In this document: piece after piece, positions 1-10,023 of the stretch | Numbering within the stretch: position 1 is the stretch's first letter | How the letters are laid out: every line of letters begins with the position of its first letter | NCBI RefSeq assembly: GCF_000463155.2 | Contig: NZ_AWFZ01000028.1 | Span: 434,001-498,000, forward strand | DNA: 64,000 bases | DNA from: Siccibacter turicensis LMG 23730 | Lineage (GTDB): Bacteria > Pseudomonadota > Gammaproteobacteria > Enterobacterales > Enterobacteriaceae | Reading direction: 5' to 3' | Program-made: the position numbers and the translations under genes | The notes under the pieces: generated by a model | Seen by the model: only the letters and a program-made list of their open reading frames with translations | The model's database searches: none | Told to the model about the DNA's origin: nothing

Positions 1-548
1 CAGAAGATGAAGCCGTAGCGCAGGCCGTTGTCGAAGAGGCCACCCCGGCTGAAACTGAAACCGACCGTCGCGCTGAGATTGCTGCGGATATCGCCCAGAC
101 CGCACCGGCACTGGAAGACGCCACCGTTGACGCCCCGCAGCAGACGGCTTCCGCGGAAACCGTTGAGGCTGAAGAGGTGAAGGCTGATGTTCCGGCAGTC
201 ACCGACGCGCCTGACGTTGCAGAGGCCGCGACCGTGACCGAGGCGCCGCAGGTTGCAGACGCACCGGCCGTGACCGAAGCACCGCAGGTTGCTGAAGCGC
301 CGACTCAGGCCGCTGACGCAGCACCAGCGGTGGTCTCTCCGGCTCGTACCGAGTCAGCGCCGGCGGTAACCCGTCACGCTGCCGCGCCGATGACCCGCGC
401 ACCGGCACCGGAATACGTACCGGAAGCGCCGCGTCACAGCGACTGGGTTCGCCCGACGTATGCGTTCGACGGCAAAGGTTCGGCGGGTGGCCATAGCGCG
501 ACTCACCAGGCCGCTGCCCCGGCAACGCGTCCACCGGCAGCAGAGTAA
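1..548 (+). CDS. rne: RNase E, C-terminal end (partial)
   Basis: This is the 3' end of the gene for ribonuclease E, the endonuclease that scaffolds the RNA degradosome at the inner membrane. The reading frame is open from the window edge, with the first full codon at base 3, and ends in TAA at 546-548. What is visible is disordered, acidic and rich in Ala, Pro and Val. It contains imperfect repeats of the type VTEAPQVADAP. The last ~45 residues carry the motif EYVPEAPRHSDW followed by a Gly/Ala-rich tail, which matches the E. coli microdomain that binds polynucleotide phosphorylase. The catalytic half lies outside the window. The disordered region is expected to vary between genera, so the identification rests on the conserved tail. 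Confidence 0.95.
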   Translation, partial: EDEAVAQAVVEEATPAETETDRRAEIAADIAQTAPALEDATVDAPQQTASAETVEAEEVKADVPAVTDAPDVAEAATVTEAPQVADAPAVTEAPQVAEAPTQAADAAPAVVSPARTESAPAVTRHAAAPMTRAPAPEYVPEAPRHSDWVRPTYAFDGKGSAGGHSATHQAAAPATRPPAAE

Positions 549-561
549 CTTTCTGCCGCTG

Positions 562-592
562 AAAAAGCCGACCTCAGGGTCGGCTTTTTTTT
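562..592 (+). terminator. rne terminator, embedded in the end of the LysR gene
   Basis: A GC-rich stem (AAGCCGACC / GGTCGGCTT with a TCAG loop) is followed by a run of eight T. It is a classical intrinsic terminator for rne. The 3' arm and T run also encode the last residues and stop codon of the convergent LysR gene. Confidence 0.9.
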
Positions 593-1515
593 GGCGCCTG
601 CACGCCCGACAGGCCGGGCATCACCTCACGCATCAGCGCCAGGAACTTGCACAGCCGTGCAGGCTGATAGCGCGCATGCGGATACACCAACCGCACCGGC
701 AGCATGGCCGCCTGCCAGTCCGGCAGCAGGTTAACCAGCCGGCCCTGCGCCAGCTCATCCCGCACCACCCATGCCGACACCACCGCCGCACCCAGCCCGG
801 TCAACGCCGCCCCCTTCACCGCATAGAGACTGTCTGAGCTGAGGCGTGGCGCTATCGGCAGCCGATACACCTCGGCGGTGGCGGCGTGCGTCAGGGTCAC
901 TTCATGCTGATAGAACGTGCTCAGCGCCACCCAGGGCAGCGCGGCCAGATCCTTTACCTCTTTGACCGCCGGATAGCGCGCCAGGAGTTCCGGCGAGGCG
1001 ATAACGATGCGGGGAACCTCTGCCAGCAGCACCGATACGTTGGCGGGATCGGTTTCCGTCCCCACCTGAATGGCGCAGTCGATGTTCTCGGCAAGAAAGT
1101 CCACCGATTTGTCGTTGAGCATCCACTCCACCGAGAGCTTGCTGTGCGCCATCAGAAATTCGGTCAGCGGCACCAGCAGCTGCTCCTGACCGAAGGCATG
1201 CGGGGCCCGCACGCGCAGCACCCCTACCGGTTCCTCATCGGCGTTTTTCAACTCGTCTTCCAGGCTTTGCCAACCGGCAAGCAGCGCCTGGCTGTGATGG
1301 AAGCAGCGCTCGCCGTCATCGGTGAGCTTCATGGCATGGGTTGAACGCAGCAGAAGCTTTGCGCCGAGCAGCGTTTCGAGGGTTTGCAGACGCCGACTCA
1401 CCGTGGCCTGGGTGGTGCCGAGCAGCAGCGCCGCCGCAGAGAGCGATCCGCTTTCGACGATCCGCACAAAGGTCATCATCAGCTCCAGCCTGTCTATACG
1501 TTCTTGCCGCTTCAT
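574..1515 (-). CDS. LysR-family transcriptional regulator
   Basis: A 313-residue LysR-type regulator. The N-terminal winged helix-turn-helix shows the family pattern (SLSAAALLLGTTQATVSRRL, about residues 22-41), followed by a periplasmic-binding-protein-like effector domain. An in-frame ATG lies 14 codons upstream, but MKRQERIDRLEL is the natural LysR start, so the internal ATG at 1515 is preferred. It is divergent from an MFS exporter gene with a 109-base gap, the usual arrangement for a regulator controlling its neighbour. The effector is not predictable from the sequence. The pair does not occur between rne and flgL in E. coli, so it is a lineage-specific insertion. Its 3' end overlaps the rne terminator. 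Confidence 0.88.
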   Translation of the reverse strand: MKRQERIDRLELMMTFVRIVESGSLSAAALLLGTTQATVSRRLQTLETLLGAKLLLRSTHAMKLTDDGERCFHHSQALLAGWQSLEDELKNADEEPVGVLRVRAPHAFGQEQLLVPLTEFLMAHSKLSVEWMLNDKSVDFLAENIDCAIQVGTETDPANVSVLLAEVPRIVIASPELLARYPAVKEVKDLAALPWVALSTFYQHEVTLTHAATAEVYRLPIAPRLSSDSLYAVKGAALTGLGAAVVSAWVVRDELAQGRLVNLLPDWQAAMLPVRLVYPHARYQPARLCKFLALMREVMPGLSGVQAPKKSRP

Positions 1516-1624
1516 AATCTCTCTGCTTATACATTGCACGTATAACTGTTTTACCATCAGCCGGTCTACCAGGCCAACCCGTAACAGGTAAAAATGCCGT
1601 CACAGACCTGATGAGGACATCCTG

Positions 1625-2842
1625 ATGAACACCACTCCCACCACCGCCCCTTCCGGGCTGGTTATTGTGATTCTGGCCATGGCCGCCGGCCTTAGCGTAG
1701 CGTCTATCTACTACGCCCAGCCCATTTTGCCGCTGATAGGCAGTGACCTGCAGCTGAGCGTCAGCGGCATGGGGTTGATCCCGACCCTGACTCAGGTCGG
1801 CTACGCGCTCGGCATTCTGTTTCTGCTGCCGCTCGGCGATCGCCACGACCGTCGTACCTTGATCCTGATAAAAAGTAGCGCACTGGCGCTACTGCTGGCG
1901 CTGTGCAGCTTCTCGGGCGGCCTGAACGCGCTGCTGGCGATCAGCCTGCTGATTGGCATGATGGCAACCATGGCGCAGGATATCGTCCCGGCGGCCGCAA
2001 TGCTGGCACCAGAAGGTAAACAGGGGAAAACCGTCGGCACGGTCATGACCGGCCTGCTGCTGGGGATCCTGCTGTCGCGTACCGTGAGCGGGCTGATTGG
2101 CGAGGCCTTTGGCTGGCGCGTGATGTATCAGCTTGCAGCGGCCAGCATCGCGTTTGTCGGGGTGCTGCTGTGGGCCGTGCTGCCGCGCTTTGCTGCACAC
2201 TCGACCCTGAGCTATCCGGCACTGATGAAATCCATGGCGCACCTGTGGATGCGTTACCCGGAACTGCGCAGCGCCGCGCTGGCCCAGGGTTGTCTCTCCA
2301 TCGCCTTTAGCGCGTTCTGGTCGACGCTGGCCCTGATGCTGCTGGAAACCCACCACCTGGGCAGCGCAGTGGCGGGCGGATTTGGTATTGCCGGTGCCGC
2401 GGGCGCGCTGGCCGCACCGCTGGCCGGGGCACTCGCCGACCGCACCGGCCCGGCGCGGGTTACGCAGCTCGGTTCGGGGCTGGTGATCATCTCGTTTGCC
2501 CTGATGTTTACCCTGCCGCTGCTCTCTCCGCACTGGCAGCTGGTGATTATCGCGATCAGCGCCGTGGGCTTTGACTTTGGTTTACAGGCGTCGCTGGTGT
2601 CGCATCAGACGCTGGTCTACAGCCTTGAACCTGCGGCGCGCGGTCGTCTGAACGCCCTGCTGTTTACCGTGGTGTTCGTGGGTATGGCGTTGGGATCGGT
2701 GCTGGGGGCGCAGGCCTGGGCGCTTGCCGGCTGGTCTGCGGTAACCGGACTTGCCACGCTGGTGGCGGTAATCGCGCTGAGCATCCGTCTGCTGGACGCC
2801 GCCCGCGTCTCGCGTGCCGCCTCGCTAGCGCGTCAGTCATAG
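1625..2842 (+). CDS. MFS transporter, probable drug/metabolite exporter
   Basis: A 405-residue inner-membrane major facilitator protein with about 12 hydrophobic segments. The loop between helices 2 and 3 carries the MFS motif A (LPLGDRHDRRTLI, about residues 69-81), and a degenerate copy (LADRTGPARV) lies in the second half, as expected from the internal duplication. The general style is that of the DHA1 group of proton-coupled exporters. The substrate is unknown. The start is supported by AGGA seven bases upstream. It is transcribed away from the LysR gene, which probably regulates it. Confidence 0.85.
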   Translation: MNTTPTTAPSGLVIVILAMAAGLSVASIYYAQPILPLIGSDLQLSVSGMGLIPTLTQVGYALGILFLLPLGDRHDRRTLILIKSSALALLLALCSFSGGLNALLAISLLIGMMATMAQDIVPAAAMLAPEGKQGKTVGTVMTGLLLGILLSRTVSGLIGEAFGWRVMYQLAAASIAFVGVLLWAVLPRFAAHSTLSYPALMKSMAHLWMRYPELRSAALAQGCLSIAFSAFWSTLALMLLETHHLGSAVAGGFGIAGAAGALAAPLAGALADRTGPARVTQLGSGLVIISFALMFTLPLLSPHWQLVIIAISAVGFDFGLQASLVSHQTLVYSLEPAARGRLNALLFTVVFVGMALGSVLGAQAWALAGWSAVTGLATLVAVIALSIRLLDAARVSRAASLARQS

Positions 2843-2850
2843 CGAAAAAA

Positions 2851-2880
2851 AAGCCCGCTCCGGGGTGAAGGGAGCGGGCG
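2851..2880 (-). terminator. flgL: Terminator of the flg operon, between flgL and the MFS gene
   Basis: The stem GCCCGCTCC / GGAGCGGGC (approx. 2853-2879) is followed on the minus strand by eight T residues (A run at 2845-2852), so it ends transcription from flgL. On the plus strand the T run is missing, so it is a weaker stop for the MFS gene. Confidence 0.85.
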
Positions 2881-2925
2881 TAAAAAACATGCCCAGTTTC
2901 CAGACATGCCAAAGAGGTAAAACGT

Positions 2926-3888
2926 TTATCTGTTCAGCTGGAAGAGCGACATACCCTGCATATCGGTGAACGACTTATAGGATGCCTGCAGTGCAGCCTG
3001 CTGCATGGTGTAGTTGGAGATGGTTTCGTTCCAGTCCACGTCCACCAGCGAACTCATCTGCGAGGTCTGAATCAGCTTGCGGTCCGCACCGAGTGAATCC
3101 AGGTTATCCAGCTCGTTAAGCTGCGTACCCAGTTCGGCCTGCACGGTCGAAACGTTGTTCAGGGAGTTTTTCAGACCGCGCGAGGTTTTCGCCACGACGT
3201 CACGCAGCGCCTGCTGGTCTGCATCGCTCAGCCCTTCCATCGGTGTATTCAGTGCCGCAATCGCGGTATCCAGCATGTTGAACACGTTGGTTTCGCTCGG
3301 GGAACCGTCCGGCTCAGGAATAGCGTTGCTGGTAACGCGGTCGAACACATCGCTGCCGATATGACCAACAACCATGGTACGCGAGCTGTCAACGTTCTGA
3401 GTGATGCTCTCGGTGCCGCCGCCGTAGGTGACGCTGCCCGCCGCACCGGTGAACGGTGCGCTCTGGGTCTGGTAGCCGGCGAAGATAAAGCGGCCGTTAC
3501 CGTCGGTGCTGTTCGCCAGGTTCAGCAGCTGATCGCGTAACCCCTGCAGTTCCGTACCGAGTGAAGCACGGTCGTCGTCGCTCAGGGTGCCGTTCGCGGC
3601 ATACACCACCTTCTCCTGCGCCGAGGTAATAACCGTCGTCGCCTGGCTCAGAACGGTGGTTTCCAGCGAAATTTTCTGGTTCGCAAAGTCGCGTGCCACC
3701 GCATACTGGCTGTTCTGCGCCTGGGCCTGCGAGAGCACCACGGCCTGGGCGGCGGCGATCGGATCGTCAGACGGGCGGTTAACGCGTTTGCCGGTGGACA
3801 TCTGCTCACCGTAGTTCAGCCAGGTGCTCTGGGCATCGCTGATGCCGCGCATGCTCTGCTGATACATCATTTGGGTGCTAATACGCAT
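2926..3888 (-). CDS. flgL: Flagellar hook-filament junction protein FlgL (HAP3)
   Basis: FlgL, 320 residues, forms the junction between hook and filament on the distal side of FlgK. The N-terminus (MRISTQMMYQQSMRGI) and the C-terminal stretch (MQQAALQASYKSF) are the coiled-coil terminal regions conserved with flagellin. Length is close to the E. coli protein (317). It is the last gene of the operon, 14 bases after flgK, and shares the sigma-28 promoter located before flgK as well as the upstream flgB promoter. Confidence 0.97.
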   Translation of the reverse strand: MRISTQMMYQQSMRGISDAQSTWLNYGEQMSTGKRVNRPSDDPIAAAQAVVLSQAQAQNSQYAVARDFANQKISLETTVLSQATTVITSAQEKVVYAANGTLSDDDRASLGTELQGLRDQLLNLANSTDGNGRFIFAGYQTQSAPFTGAAGSVTYGGGTESITQNVDSSRTMVVGHIGSDVFDRVTSNAIPEPDGSPSETNVFNMLDTAIAALNTPMEGLSDADQQALRDVVAKTSRGLKNSLNNVSTVQAELGTQLNELDNLDSLGADRKLIQTSQMSSLVDVDWNETISNYTMQQAALQASYKSFTDMQGMSLFQLNR

Positions 3889-3902
3889 CGTGCTGTTCCC
3901 TG

Positions 3903-5558
3903 TTAACGAATCTGGAGAATGGCATCAAACAGTGCTGATGCGGTTTGCAGTACCTGCGCGTTCGCCAGGTAGTACTGCTGGTAGCGCTGCAGGTTGCCGT
4001 ACTCTTCATCGAGGTTAACCCCGGAGACCGACTGCTGCTGGTTGGTAAGCTGCGTCACCACGTTGCCCTGCGTCGTGCTGGACGTCTTCAGGGTATTGGT
4101 GGTGTTACCCACGGTGCTGACCATCGCCGCGTAGGCATCGTTGAAGGTTTTATTGCCGCCAACGGTTTTGCGGTTTTGCAGATCGAGCAGCGCCTGGCCG
4201 TTACGGTTGTCGCTCTCGCCCGCGGTCGGGTCGGCCGCCATGGCAATGTCTTTCTCTTCGTGGACGTTAACGTCCATTTCGATTATGGCCCCGTCGTAAG
4301 GCTTGATCACAAAGCTGTCTTTGCTCGCCGCCGCACCGGTGATATCCACCTTCAGGCCGTCAAACTCCAGCCCGGTGATGTTGCCCGCGCCATCGTCGGT
4401 CACGGTCGCAGTGGCGGTGGTGTTATCAGACAGACGGGTTACGGTCCAGTCGGTGCCGTTGAACGCCAGTTTGTAATCCGTGGCCTTCATCGCGCCGCTG
4501 TCGGTCATGCTGGTGGTCAGCGCGGCCGTCCCGGTGTTACGGGCGTTAGCGAGCGTGGTGGAGCCGCCGAAGTTGAAGAATTTCTGGCCCGCGTTGCCTT
4601 CTGCGTCAAAGCCCAACTGATGCTGCTTGTTGAACGAATCGGCGAAGGAGACCGCCAGCTGGCCGAGGCTGTTGCGTGCCTGGTCCAGATCCTGTGCGCG
4701 GAAGGTCATCAGGCCGCCAAGCGAGCCGGTGGTGATGAGCTTTTCCGGGATCTCAATATTGCCGGCGATTTTGTCGACGTAGGCGACGGCCATACGGGAT
4801 GGATCCCCGTTAGACGGAACGGCTGCCAGCTGGTTAGCGGTGGTGCCCTGTACCAGGGTGTAGCCGTTTGCCATGGTCAGGTTGACGGTGCCGCCATCCT
4901 GAATAGAGACGTCCACGCCCACCACGCGGTTAAGCTGGTTGATCAGCTGATCGCGCTGATCGAGCAGGTCGTTCGGGGTCTGGCCGCTGCCCATCGCGGT
5001 CATACGGGTGATCTGGTTGTTCAGATTGGCGATCTGGGTCGAGTAGTTATTGATCTGCTCAACGCTTGCGGTAATCGCGGTATTGATCTGCGTACCCTGC
5101 TCGCGCAGGTAGTTGTCCACCACTTTTAACTGGCTGACCACGCCATCGGCTTTGCCGAGCAGGGTCTGACGCGCCGCCGGATCTTCGGCGTTGCTCACCA
5201 GGGTCTGCATGGATTTAAAGAAATCCTGCATGGTGGTGGAGATGTTATTGGTGGTACCGGAGAGCATGTCGTTGATTTTAGACATCTGCTGATAGCGCGA
5301 GGTCAGACCGCTGCCCTGGTTTTCGGCCGCGCGCAGCTGGTTGGTGACAAAGGTGTCATATTCGCGCTGCACGCCGGAAACGTAAACGCCGTTTCCAACC
5401 CAGCCACCGGAACTCAGGGTGCTGTTTGTTTGCCCCAGAACCGTGGTCTGACGGGTGTAACCGGCAACGTTATAGTTAGAAATATTATTACTCACCGTAT
5501 TGAGTGCGTTTTGAGCCGCACCCAGGCCACTCATCGCACTATTAATCAAGCTAGACAT
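3903..5558 (-). CDS. flgK: Flagellar hook-associated protein FlgK (HAP1)
   Basis: FlgK, 551 residues, is the hook-proximal junction protein exported by the flagellar type III system. The N-terminus (MSSLINSAMSGLGAAQNALN) and the rod-type motif SNNISNYNVAGYTRQ are characteristic. The C-terminus ends VLQTASALFDAILQIR, the D0 helix. The central domain (about residues 330-430) is the variable exposed part. Length compares with 547 in E. coli. A sigma-28 promoter lies in the gap before it, so flgKL can be expressed late in addition to read-through from flgJ. Confidence 0.97.
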   Translation of the reverse strand: MSSLINSAMSGLGAAQNALNTVSNNISNYNVAGYTRQTTVLGQTNSTLSSGGWVGNGVYVSGVQREYDTFVTNQLRAAENQGSGLTSRYQQMSKINDMLSGTTNNISTTMQDFFKSMQTLVSNAEDPAARQTLLGKADGVVSQLKVVDNYLREQGTQINTAITASVEQINNYSTQIANLNNQITRMTAMGSGQTPNDLLDQRDQLINQLNRVVGVDVSIQDGGTVNLTMANGYTLVQGTTANQLAAVPSNGDPSRMAVAYVDKIAGNIEIPEKLITTGSLGGLMTFRAQDLDQARNSLGQLAVSFADSFNKQHQLGFDAEGNAGQKFFNFGGSTTLANARNTGTAALTTSMTDSGAMKATDYKLAFNGTDWTVTRLSDNTTATATVTDDGAGNITGLEFDGLKVDITGAAASKDSFVIKPYDGAIIEMDVNVHEEKDIAMAADPTAGESDNRNGQALLDLQNRKTVGGNKTFNDAYAAMVSTVGNTTNTLKTSSTTQGNVVTQLTNQQQSVSGVNLDEEYGNLQRYQQYYLANAQVLQTASALFDAILQIR

Positions 5559-5600
5559 GGAGGTTCCTTATGAACAATCAGACAGTAGTCCTGATGAAAT

Positions 5601-5627
5601 TTATCGGCAGGACCACCGCAAACTTGA
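5601..5627 (-). promoter_or_regulatory. flgK: Sigma-28 (FliA) promoter for flgKL
   Basis: On the minus strand the sequence reads TCAAGTTT, 11 bases, GCCGATAA. This is essentially the FliA consensus (TAAAGTTT-N11-GCCGATAA). It sits 43 bases upstream of the flgK start, as expected for a class 3 promoter. Confidence 0.85.
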
Positions 5628-5633
5628 GAAATT

Positions 5634-6581
5634 TCAGAACAGATTCGACAGATCGTTGCTGTAGGTTTTGCTTACTTTCTCACTCATGGCTTTCAGCTGC
5701 TGAATCATGCCGTTGAGCTTGCGCGCGTAGTTCGGATCCGTGGCGTAGCCCGCGCTTTGCAGCGCCTGTGCGCCCTGCTCCGGCGTGGCCGCGGTAGTCA
5801 CCGCCGCATAGCGTGGGTTGCGGGTCAGCAGCCCGACGTAGTCGGAGAGCGCTTCCAGATAGGAGCCGTAGACGCGGAACTTCGCCTTCACTTTCTTCGC
5901 TTCGCCGTTCTCGAATTCGGTGGTGGTGATCTCGGTGACCGGCCCCTTCCAGCTGCCGGACGCCTTCACGCCAAACAGGTTGAAGCTCGGCTCGCCGCTT
6001 TCGGTTTTGATCTGCCGCTGACCCCAGCCTGACTCCAGCGCCGCCTGGGCGAGGATCAGGTGGTGCGGAATACCGCTCTGCTGGCTGGCAAGACGTGCCG
6101 GAAGCGCAAGCTGCGCCAGGAAGTCTTTGCTGTCGCCGCTCAGCGGTTCATCACTGGACGGTGGCTTCGGCACCGCGCTGCGCACCATCTGGGTCAGCGT
6201 CTGATTTTGATAACTGGTCACCGTTTCCAGCGGGAACTTCATCGGCACCTGGGCGGCGTCTTCGACCGGTGCCTGCACCTCGCCGCCCATCTGCTTGACC
6301 ATCTGATCCGCAAGGCCCAGTCCTTTCCCCGCGGTCATATGCTGCGCAATCTGCTGGTCGTACATGCTGGTATAAAGCCGCGTCTGGTCGCTGCTGAACA
6401 TGCCGTCTTTCGGCAGCGCCTCACGCATGCTTTTCAGCATCATCTGGACAAACATCCCTTCCACCTGGCGGGCAACCTGCTTGAGGTTGCCCTGCGGGTC
6501 TTTGCCCGCCTGGGATTTCAGGTCGTTGAGCGAGCGGGCGTCGAACGCCGCGCTGGCCAGCAGCTTGCTATCGGTCAGCAT
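5634..6581 (-). CDS. flgJ: Flagellar rod cap / peptidoglycan hydrolase FlgJ
   Basis: FlgJ, 315 residues, is bifunctional. The N-terminal half caps the growing rod. The C-terminal half (about 150-300) is a glucosaminidase that opens the peptidoglycan so the rod can pass. The hydrolase domain shows the conserved segment QAALESGWGQRQI with the catalytic Glu, plus FNLFGVKA and FRVYGSYLEALSDY. The start overlaps the flgI stop by one base (TGATG), which suggests translational coupling. Length equals the family norm (313-316). Confidence 0.97.
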   Translation of the reverse strand: MLTDSKLLASAAFDARSLNDLKSQAGKDPQGNLKQVARQVEGMFVQMMLKSMREALPKDGMFSSDQTRLYTSMYDQQIAQHMTAGKGLGLADQMVKQMGGEVQAPVEDAAQVPMKFPLETVTSYQNQTLTQMVRSAVPKPPSSDEPLSGDSKDFLAQLALPARLASQQSGIPHHLILAQAALESGWGQRQIKTESGEPSFNLFGVKASGSWKGPVTEITTTEFENGEAKKVKAKFRVYGSYLEALSDYVGLLTRNPRYAAVTTAATPEQGAQALQSAGYATDPNYARKLNGMIQQLKAMSEKVSKTYSNDLSNLF

Positions 6582-7678
6582 CAGATAATTTCCACTTTGG
6601 CACGCAGACAGCCTGCACTTTCCATCGCCTGAATAACGGACATCAGCTCCATCGGCGTGGCACCCAGCGCGTTGAGCGCACGGATAACGCTGTTCAGGTT
6701 GGCGCTGGCGCGTACGCTCTGCAGCGAGCCGCCTTCCTGACGCAGATCGATCTGGGTCTGCGGCGTCACCACGGTCTGGCCGCCACCAAACGGGGTATCC
6801 GGCTGGCTGACGTTCAGGTTCTGGTTGACGGTAACAGAGAGGTTGCCCTGCGCCACGGCGCAGCTGTCGAGCGTCACTTCGCGGTTCATCACCACCGAGC
6901 CCGTGCGGGAGTTAATGATGATCTTCGCATCCTGTGTCGCTACGTTAACCTGCAGGTTCTGGATATCAGCCAGCATCCGCACCTGTGAACTGCCACCGGT
7001 CGGCACGCGGATCTGTACGGTACGCGCATCCAGTGCGGTGGCGCTGCCGTAGCCGCGGGCGCGGTTGATGGTGTCGGTGATCTGCTGCGCCAGGGTGAAG
7101 TCTTCGTTGTTCAGCTGCAGGTTGATGGTGTTGCCGGAACCAAACTGGCTCGGCAGTTCACGCTCAATCATCGCCCCGCCGGTGATACGCCCGCCGTTAA
7201 GCTGGTTCACCTGCACGCTGCTGCCGCCGGCGGAAGCGCCGGCACCGCCGACCAGGATGTTCCCCTGCGCCAGGGCGTACACCTGATTATCCACGCCTTT
7301 CAGCGGGGTCATCAGCAGCGTACCGCCGCGCAGGCTTTTGGCGTTACCCATGGAGGAGACCACCACGTCGATGGCCTGCCCCTGGCGACCGAAGGCCGGG
7401 AAGTTCGCCGTGACCATTACCGCCGCCACGTTTTTCAGCTGCATGTTAGTGCCGGTCGGCACGGTGATGCCGAGCTGGGAGAGCATGTTGTTCAGGGTCT
7501 GGGTGGTAAACGGCGTTTGCGTCGTCTGGTCACCGGTACCGTCCAGCCCCACCACCAGGCCGTAGCCGATAAGGGAGTTCTGGCGCACGCCCTGCACGCT
7601 GGTAAGGTCGCGAATGCGCTCTGCCTGGCTGACCGTAGTCACCAGCAGCAGAACCATTCCGAGCAGTGATTTAAGCAT
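6581..7678 (-). CDS. flgI: Flagellar P-ring protein FlgI
   Basis: FlgI, 365 residues, is the periplasmic P-ring subunit that surrounds the rod in the peptidoglycan layer. An N-terminal signal peptide ([19 protein letters not shown]) is followed by [31 protein letters not shown], whose opening residues are nearly invariant in the family. The C-terminus ends [10 protein letters not shown]. It follows flgH by 12 bases and overlaps flgJ by one. FlgA, encoded on the other strand nearby, is its assembly chaperone. Confidence 0.97.
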   Translation of the reverse strand: MLKSLLGMVLLLVTTVSQAERIRDLTSVQGVRQNSLIGYGLVVGLDGTGDQTTQTPFTTQTLNNMLSQLGITVPTGTNMQLKNVAAVMVTANFPAFGRQGQAIDVVVSSMGNAKSLRGGTLLMTPLKGVDNQVYALAQGNILVGGAGASAGGSSVQVNQLNGGRITGGAMIERELPSQFGSGNTINLQLNNEDFTLAQQITDTINRARGYGSATALDARTVQIRVPTGGSSQVRMLADIQNLQVNVATQDAKIIINSRTGSVVMNREVTLDSCAVAQGNLSVTVNQNLNVSQPDTPFGGGQTVVTPQTQIDLRQEGGSLQSVRASANLNSVIRALNALGATPMELMSVIQAMESAGCLRAKVEII

Positions 7679-7690
7679 GTTTCACCCCGC

Positions 7691-8389
7691 TTACATCGGC
7701 GATAAATTAAGGAAGAAGCGCTGCAGCCAACCCATGTTCTGCGCTTCGTTGATATAGCCGTTGCCGACATATTCGATACGGGCATCCGCCACCTGTGTGG
7801 ACGGAACCGTATTCGTGCCGCTAATCGTGCGCGGGTTAACTACGCCCGAGAAGCGAATAAATTCTGTGCCCTGATTGATGGCGATCTGTTTCTCACCCAC
7901 CACGTGCAGGTTGCCGTTTGCCAGCACCTGATCGACGGTCACGGTCAGCGTGCCGCTGAAGGTGTTGTTTGCGTTGGCGCCGCCTTTACCGTTAAAGCCG
8001 TTGTCGCCCGAGGCGCTCATGTCGGCACGCGCGTTGCCAAACAGCCCTTCGAGATAACGCGGTACGGCGTCGAAGCCAAATTTGCTGGAGCTGCTGCGGC
8101 TGGCGTTCGCTGACGAGCTTTTGCTCGCGCTGACGTTTTCCTGCAGCTGGATAGTCAGCGTGTCGCCGACGTTACGTGGACGGCGGTCTTCAAACAGCGG
8201 CTGGTAGCCGTAGTTGATCGGCTGTACCGACTGGAAAATGGATCCGTTAACGACCGGCGCGGGCGCAGGTACGGGCTGAGCGGTTGTCGCCCCTTGAACC
8301 AATGGTGTTGAAGGCACCCATGCGCAGCCTGTCAGGGCAAGCGCCAGAGTCATCACTAAAGGGTTGAATTGCGCACCGGTTTTTTGCAT
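7691..8389 (-). CDS. flgH: Flagellar L-ring lipoprotein FlgH
   Basis: FlgH forms the outer-membrane L-ring. The protein is 232 residues when started at MQKTGAQ, identical in length to E. coli FlgH. A longer start three codons upstream is possible. The lipobox LTGC gives a lipidated Cys at about residue 22. Family motifs are [20 protein letters not shown] and the C-terminus [13 protein letters not shown]. It lies between flgG and flgI in the usual order. Confidence 0.96.
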   Translation of the reverse strand: MQKTGAQFNPLVMTLALALTGCAWVPSTPLVQGATTAQPVPAPAPVVNGSIFQSVQPINYGYQPLFEDRRPRNVGDTLTIQLQENVSASKSSSANASRSSSSKFGFDAVPRYLEGLFGNARADMSASGDNGFNGKGGANANNTFSGTLTVTVDQVLANGNLHVVGEKQIAINQGTEFIRFSGVVNPRTISGTNTVPSTQVADARIEYVGNGYINEAQNMGWLQRFFLNLSPM

Positions 8390-8449
8390 TGCTTTCATCT
8401 TCAGTTTAGGTGGTCAGCGTGGCGACAAGCCGCCACGCTGAGTCCGACC

Positions 8450-9244
<795 letters not shown>

Positions 9245-9247
9245 TTA

Positions 9248-10003
9248 TTAGCTCATCGACAGGAGCTGGTTGGCTCGCTGCTCGTTTTCATCGACGCTGG
9301 AGATGATTTTCATCTGCATCTCAAAGCGACGCGCGTTGGCAATCATGTCGGTCATCGCTTCGACGGGCTTCACGTTACTCCCCTCAAGCACGCCGGCCAT
9401 TACGCGAATGGTCGGGTCCGGCTGGAGCACCGCGCCACGCGCCTGACGCGCCTGGGCATTGAGACGGAACAGCCCGTCATCGCCGCGCACTACCTCGTTG
9501 CCTTCCGCTTTCACCAGCTTCAGACGTCCCACCGGTGCCACGGTATTCGGGGCATCGCCCGGATTGAGCGCCGAAATGGTACCGTCCGCGGCGATAGTGA
9601 CCTGAGCGCCTTCCGGCACCACGATCGGGCCGCCGTCGCCCATAACCGGACGACCCATGATGGTCAGCTGTCCGGTGGCGTTCACCTGGATGTTACCGTT
9701 GCGGGTATAGGCTTCCGCACCGTCAGCACCCTGCACCGCCAGCCAGCCGTCCTGCTGCAGCGCCACGTCCAGCGGACGCGTGGTGTAGTCCAGATCCCCG
9801 GGCGTCATGTTGGCGCCAGGAGTTGACGCCGTCACCAGCGTACGGGTTGGCAGCGACAGCCCCTCTACCGGCACGGCGCGCAGCGCGTTGAGCTGCGCAC
9901 GGAAGCCTGGGGTGGAGGCGTTGGCCAGGTTGCTGGCCGTCACCGCCTGTTGGTTCAGGGTCTGACTGGCCGCGCCCATGGCGGTATATATTGCGTGATC
10001 CAT
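9248..10003 (-). CDS. flgF: Flagellar proximal rod protein FlgF
   Basis: FlgF, 251 residues, is one of the proximal rod proteins. It begins MDHAIYTAMGAASQTLNQQA followed by TASNLANASTPGFRAQ, the rod signature, and ends with the helix PVEAMTDMIANARRFEMQM. Length matches E. coli FlgF (251). It lies 15 bases before flgG, in the order flgE-flgF-flgG that parallels assembly. Confidence 0.97.
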   Translation of the reverse strand: MDHAIYTAMGAASQTLNQQAVTASNLANASTPGFRAQLNALRAVPVEGLSLPTRTLVTASTPGANMTPGDLDYTTRPLDVALQQDGWLAVQGADGAEAYTRNGNIQVNATGQLTIMGRPVMGDGGPIVVPEGAQVTIAADGTISALNPGDAPNTVAPVGRLKLVKAEGNEVVRGDDGLFRLNAQARQARGAVLQPDPTIRVMAGVLEGSNVKPVEAMTDMIANARRFEMQMKIISSVDENEQRANQLLSMS

Positions 10004-10023
10004 TAAGCCGTCCCGTTAGTCGC

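Noticed and set aside
177-548. A separate gene starting inside the rne fragment
   Set aside because: The same frame is open from the window edge and continues the RNase E tail, so the internal start has no meaning.
3945-5129. A 394-codon open frame opposite flgK
   Set aside because: Antisense to a conserved gene and with a composition (Val, Gly, His, Arg) typical of reversed GC-rich coding DNA.
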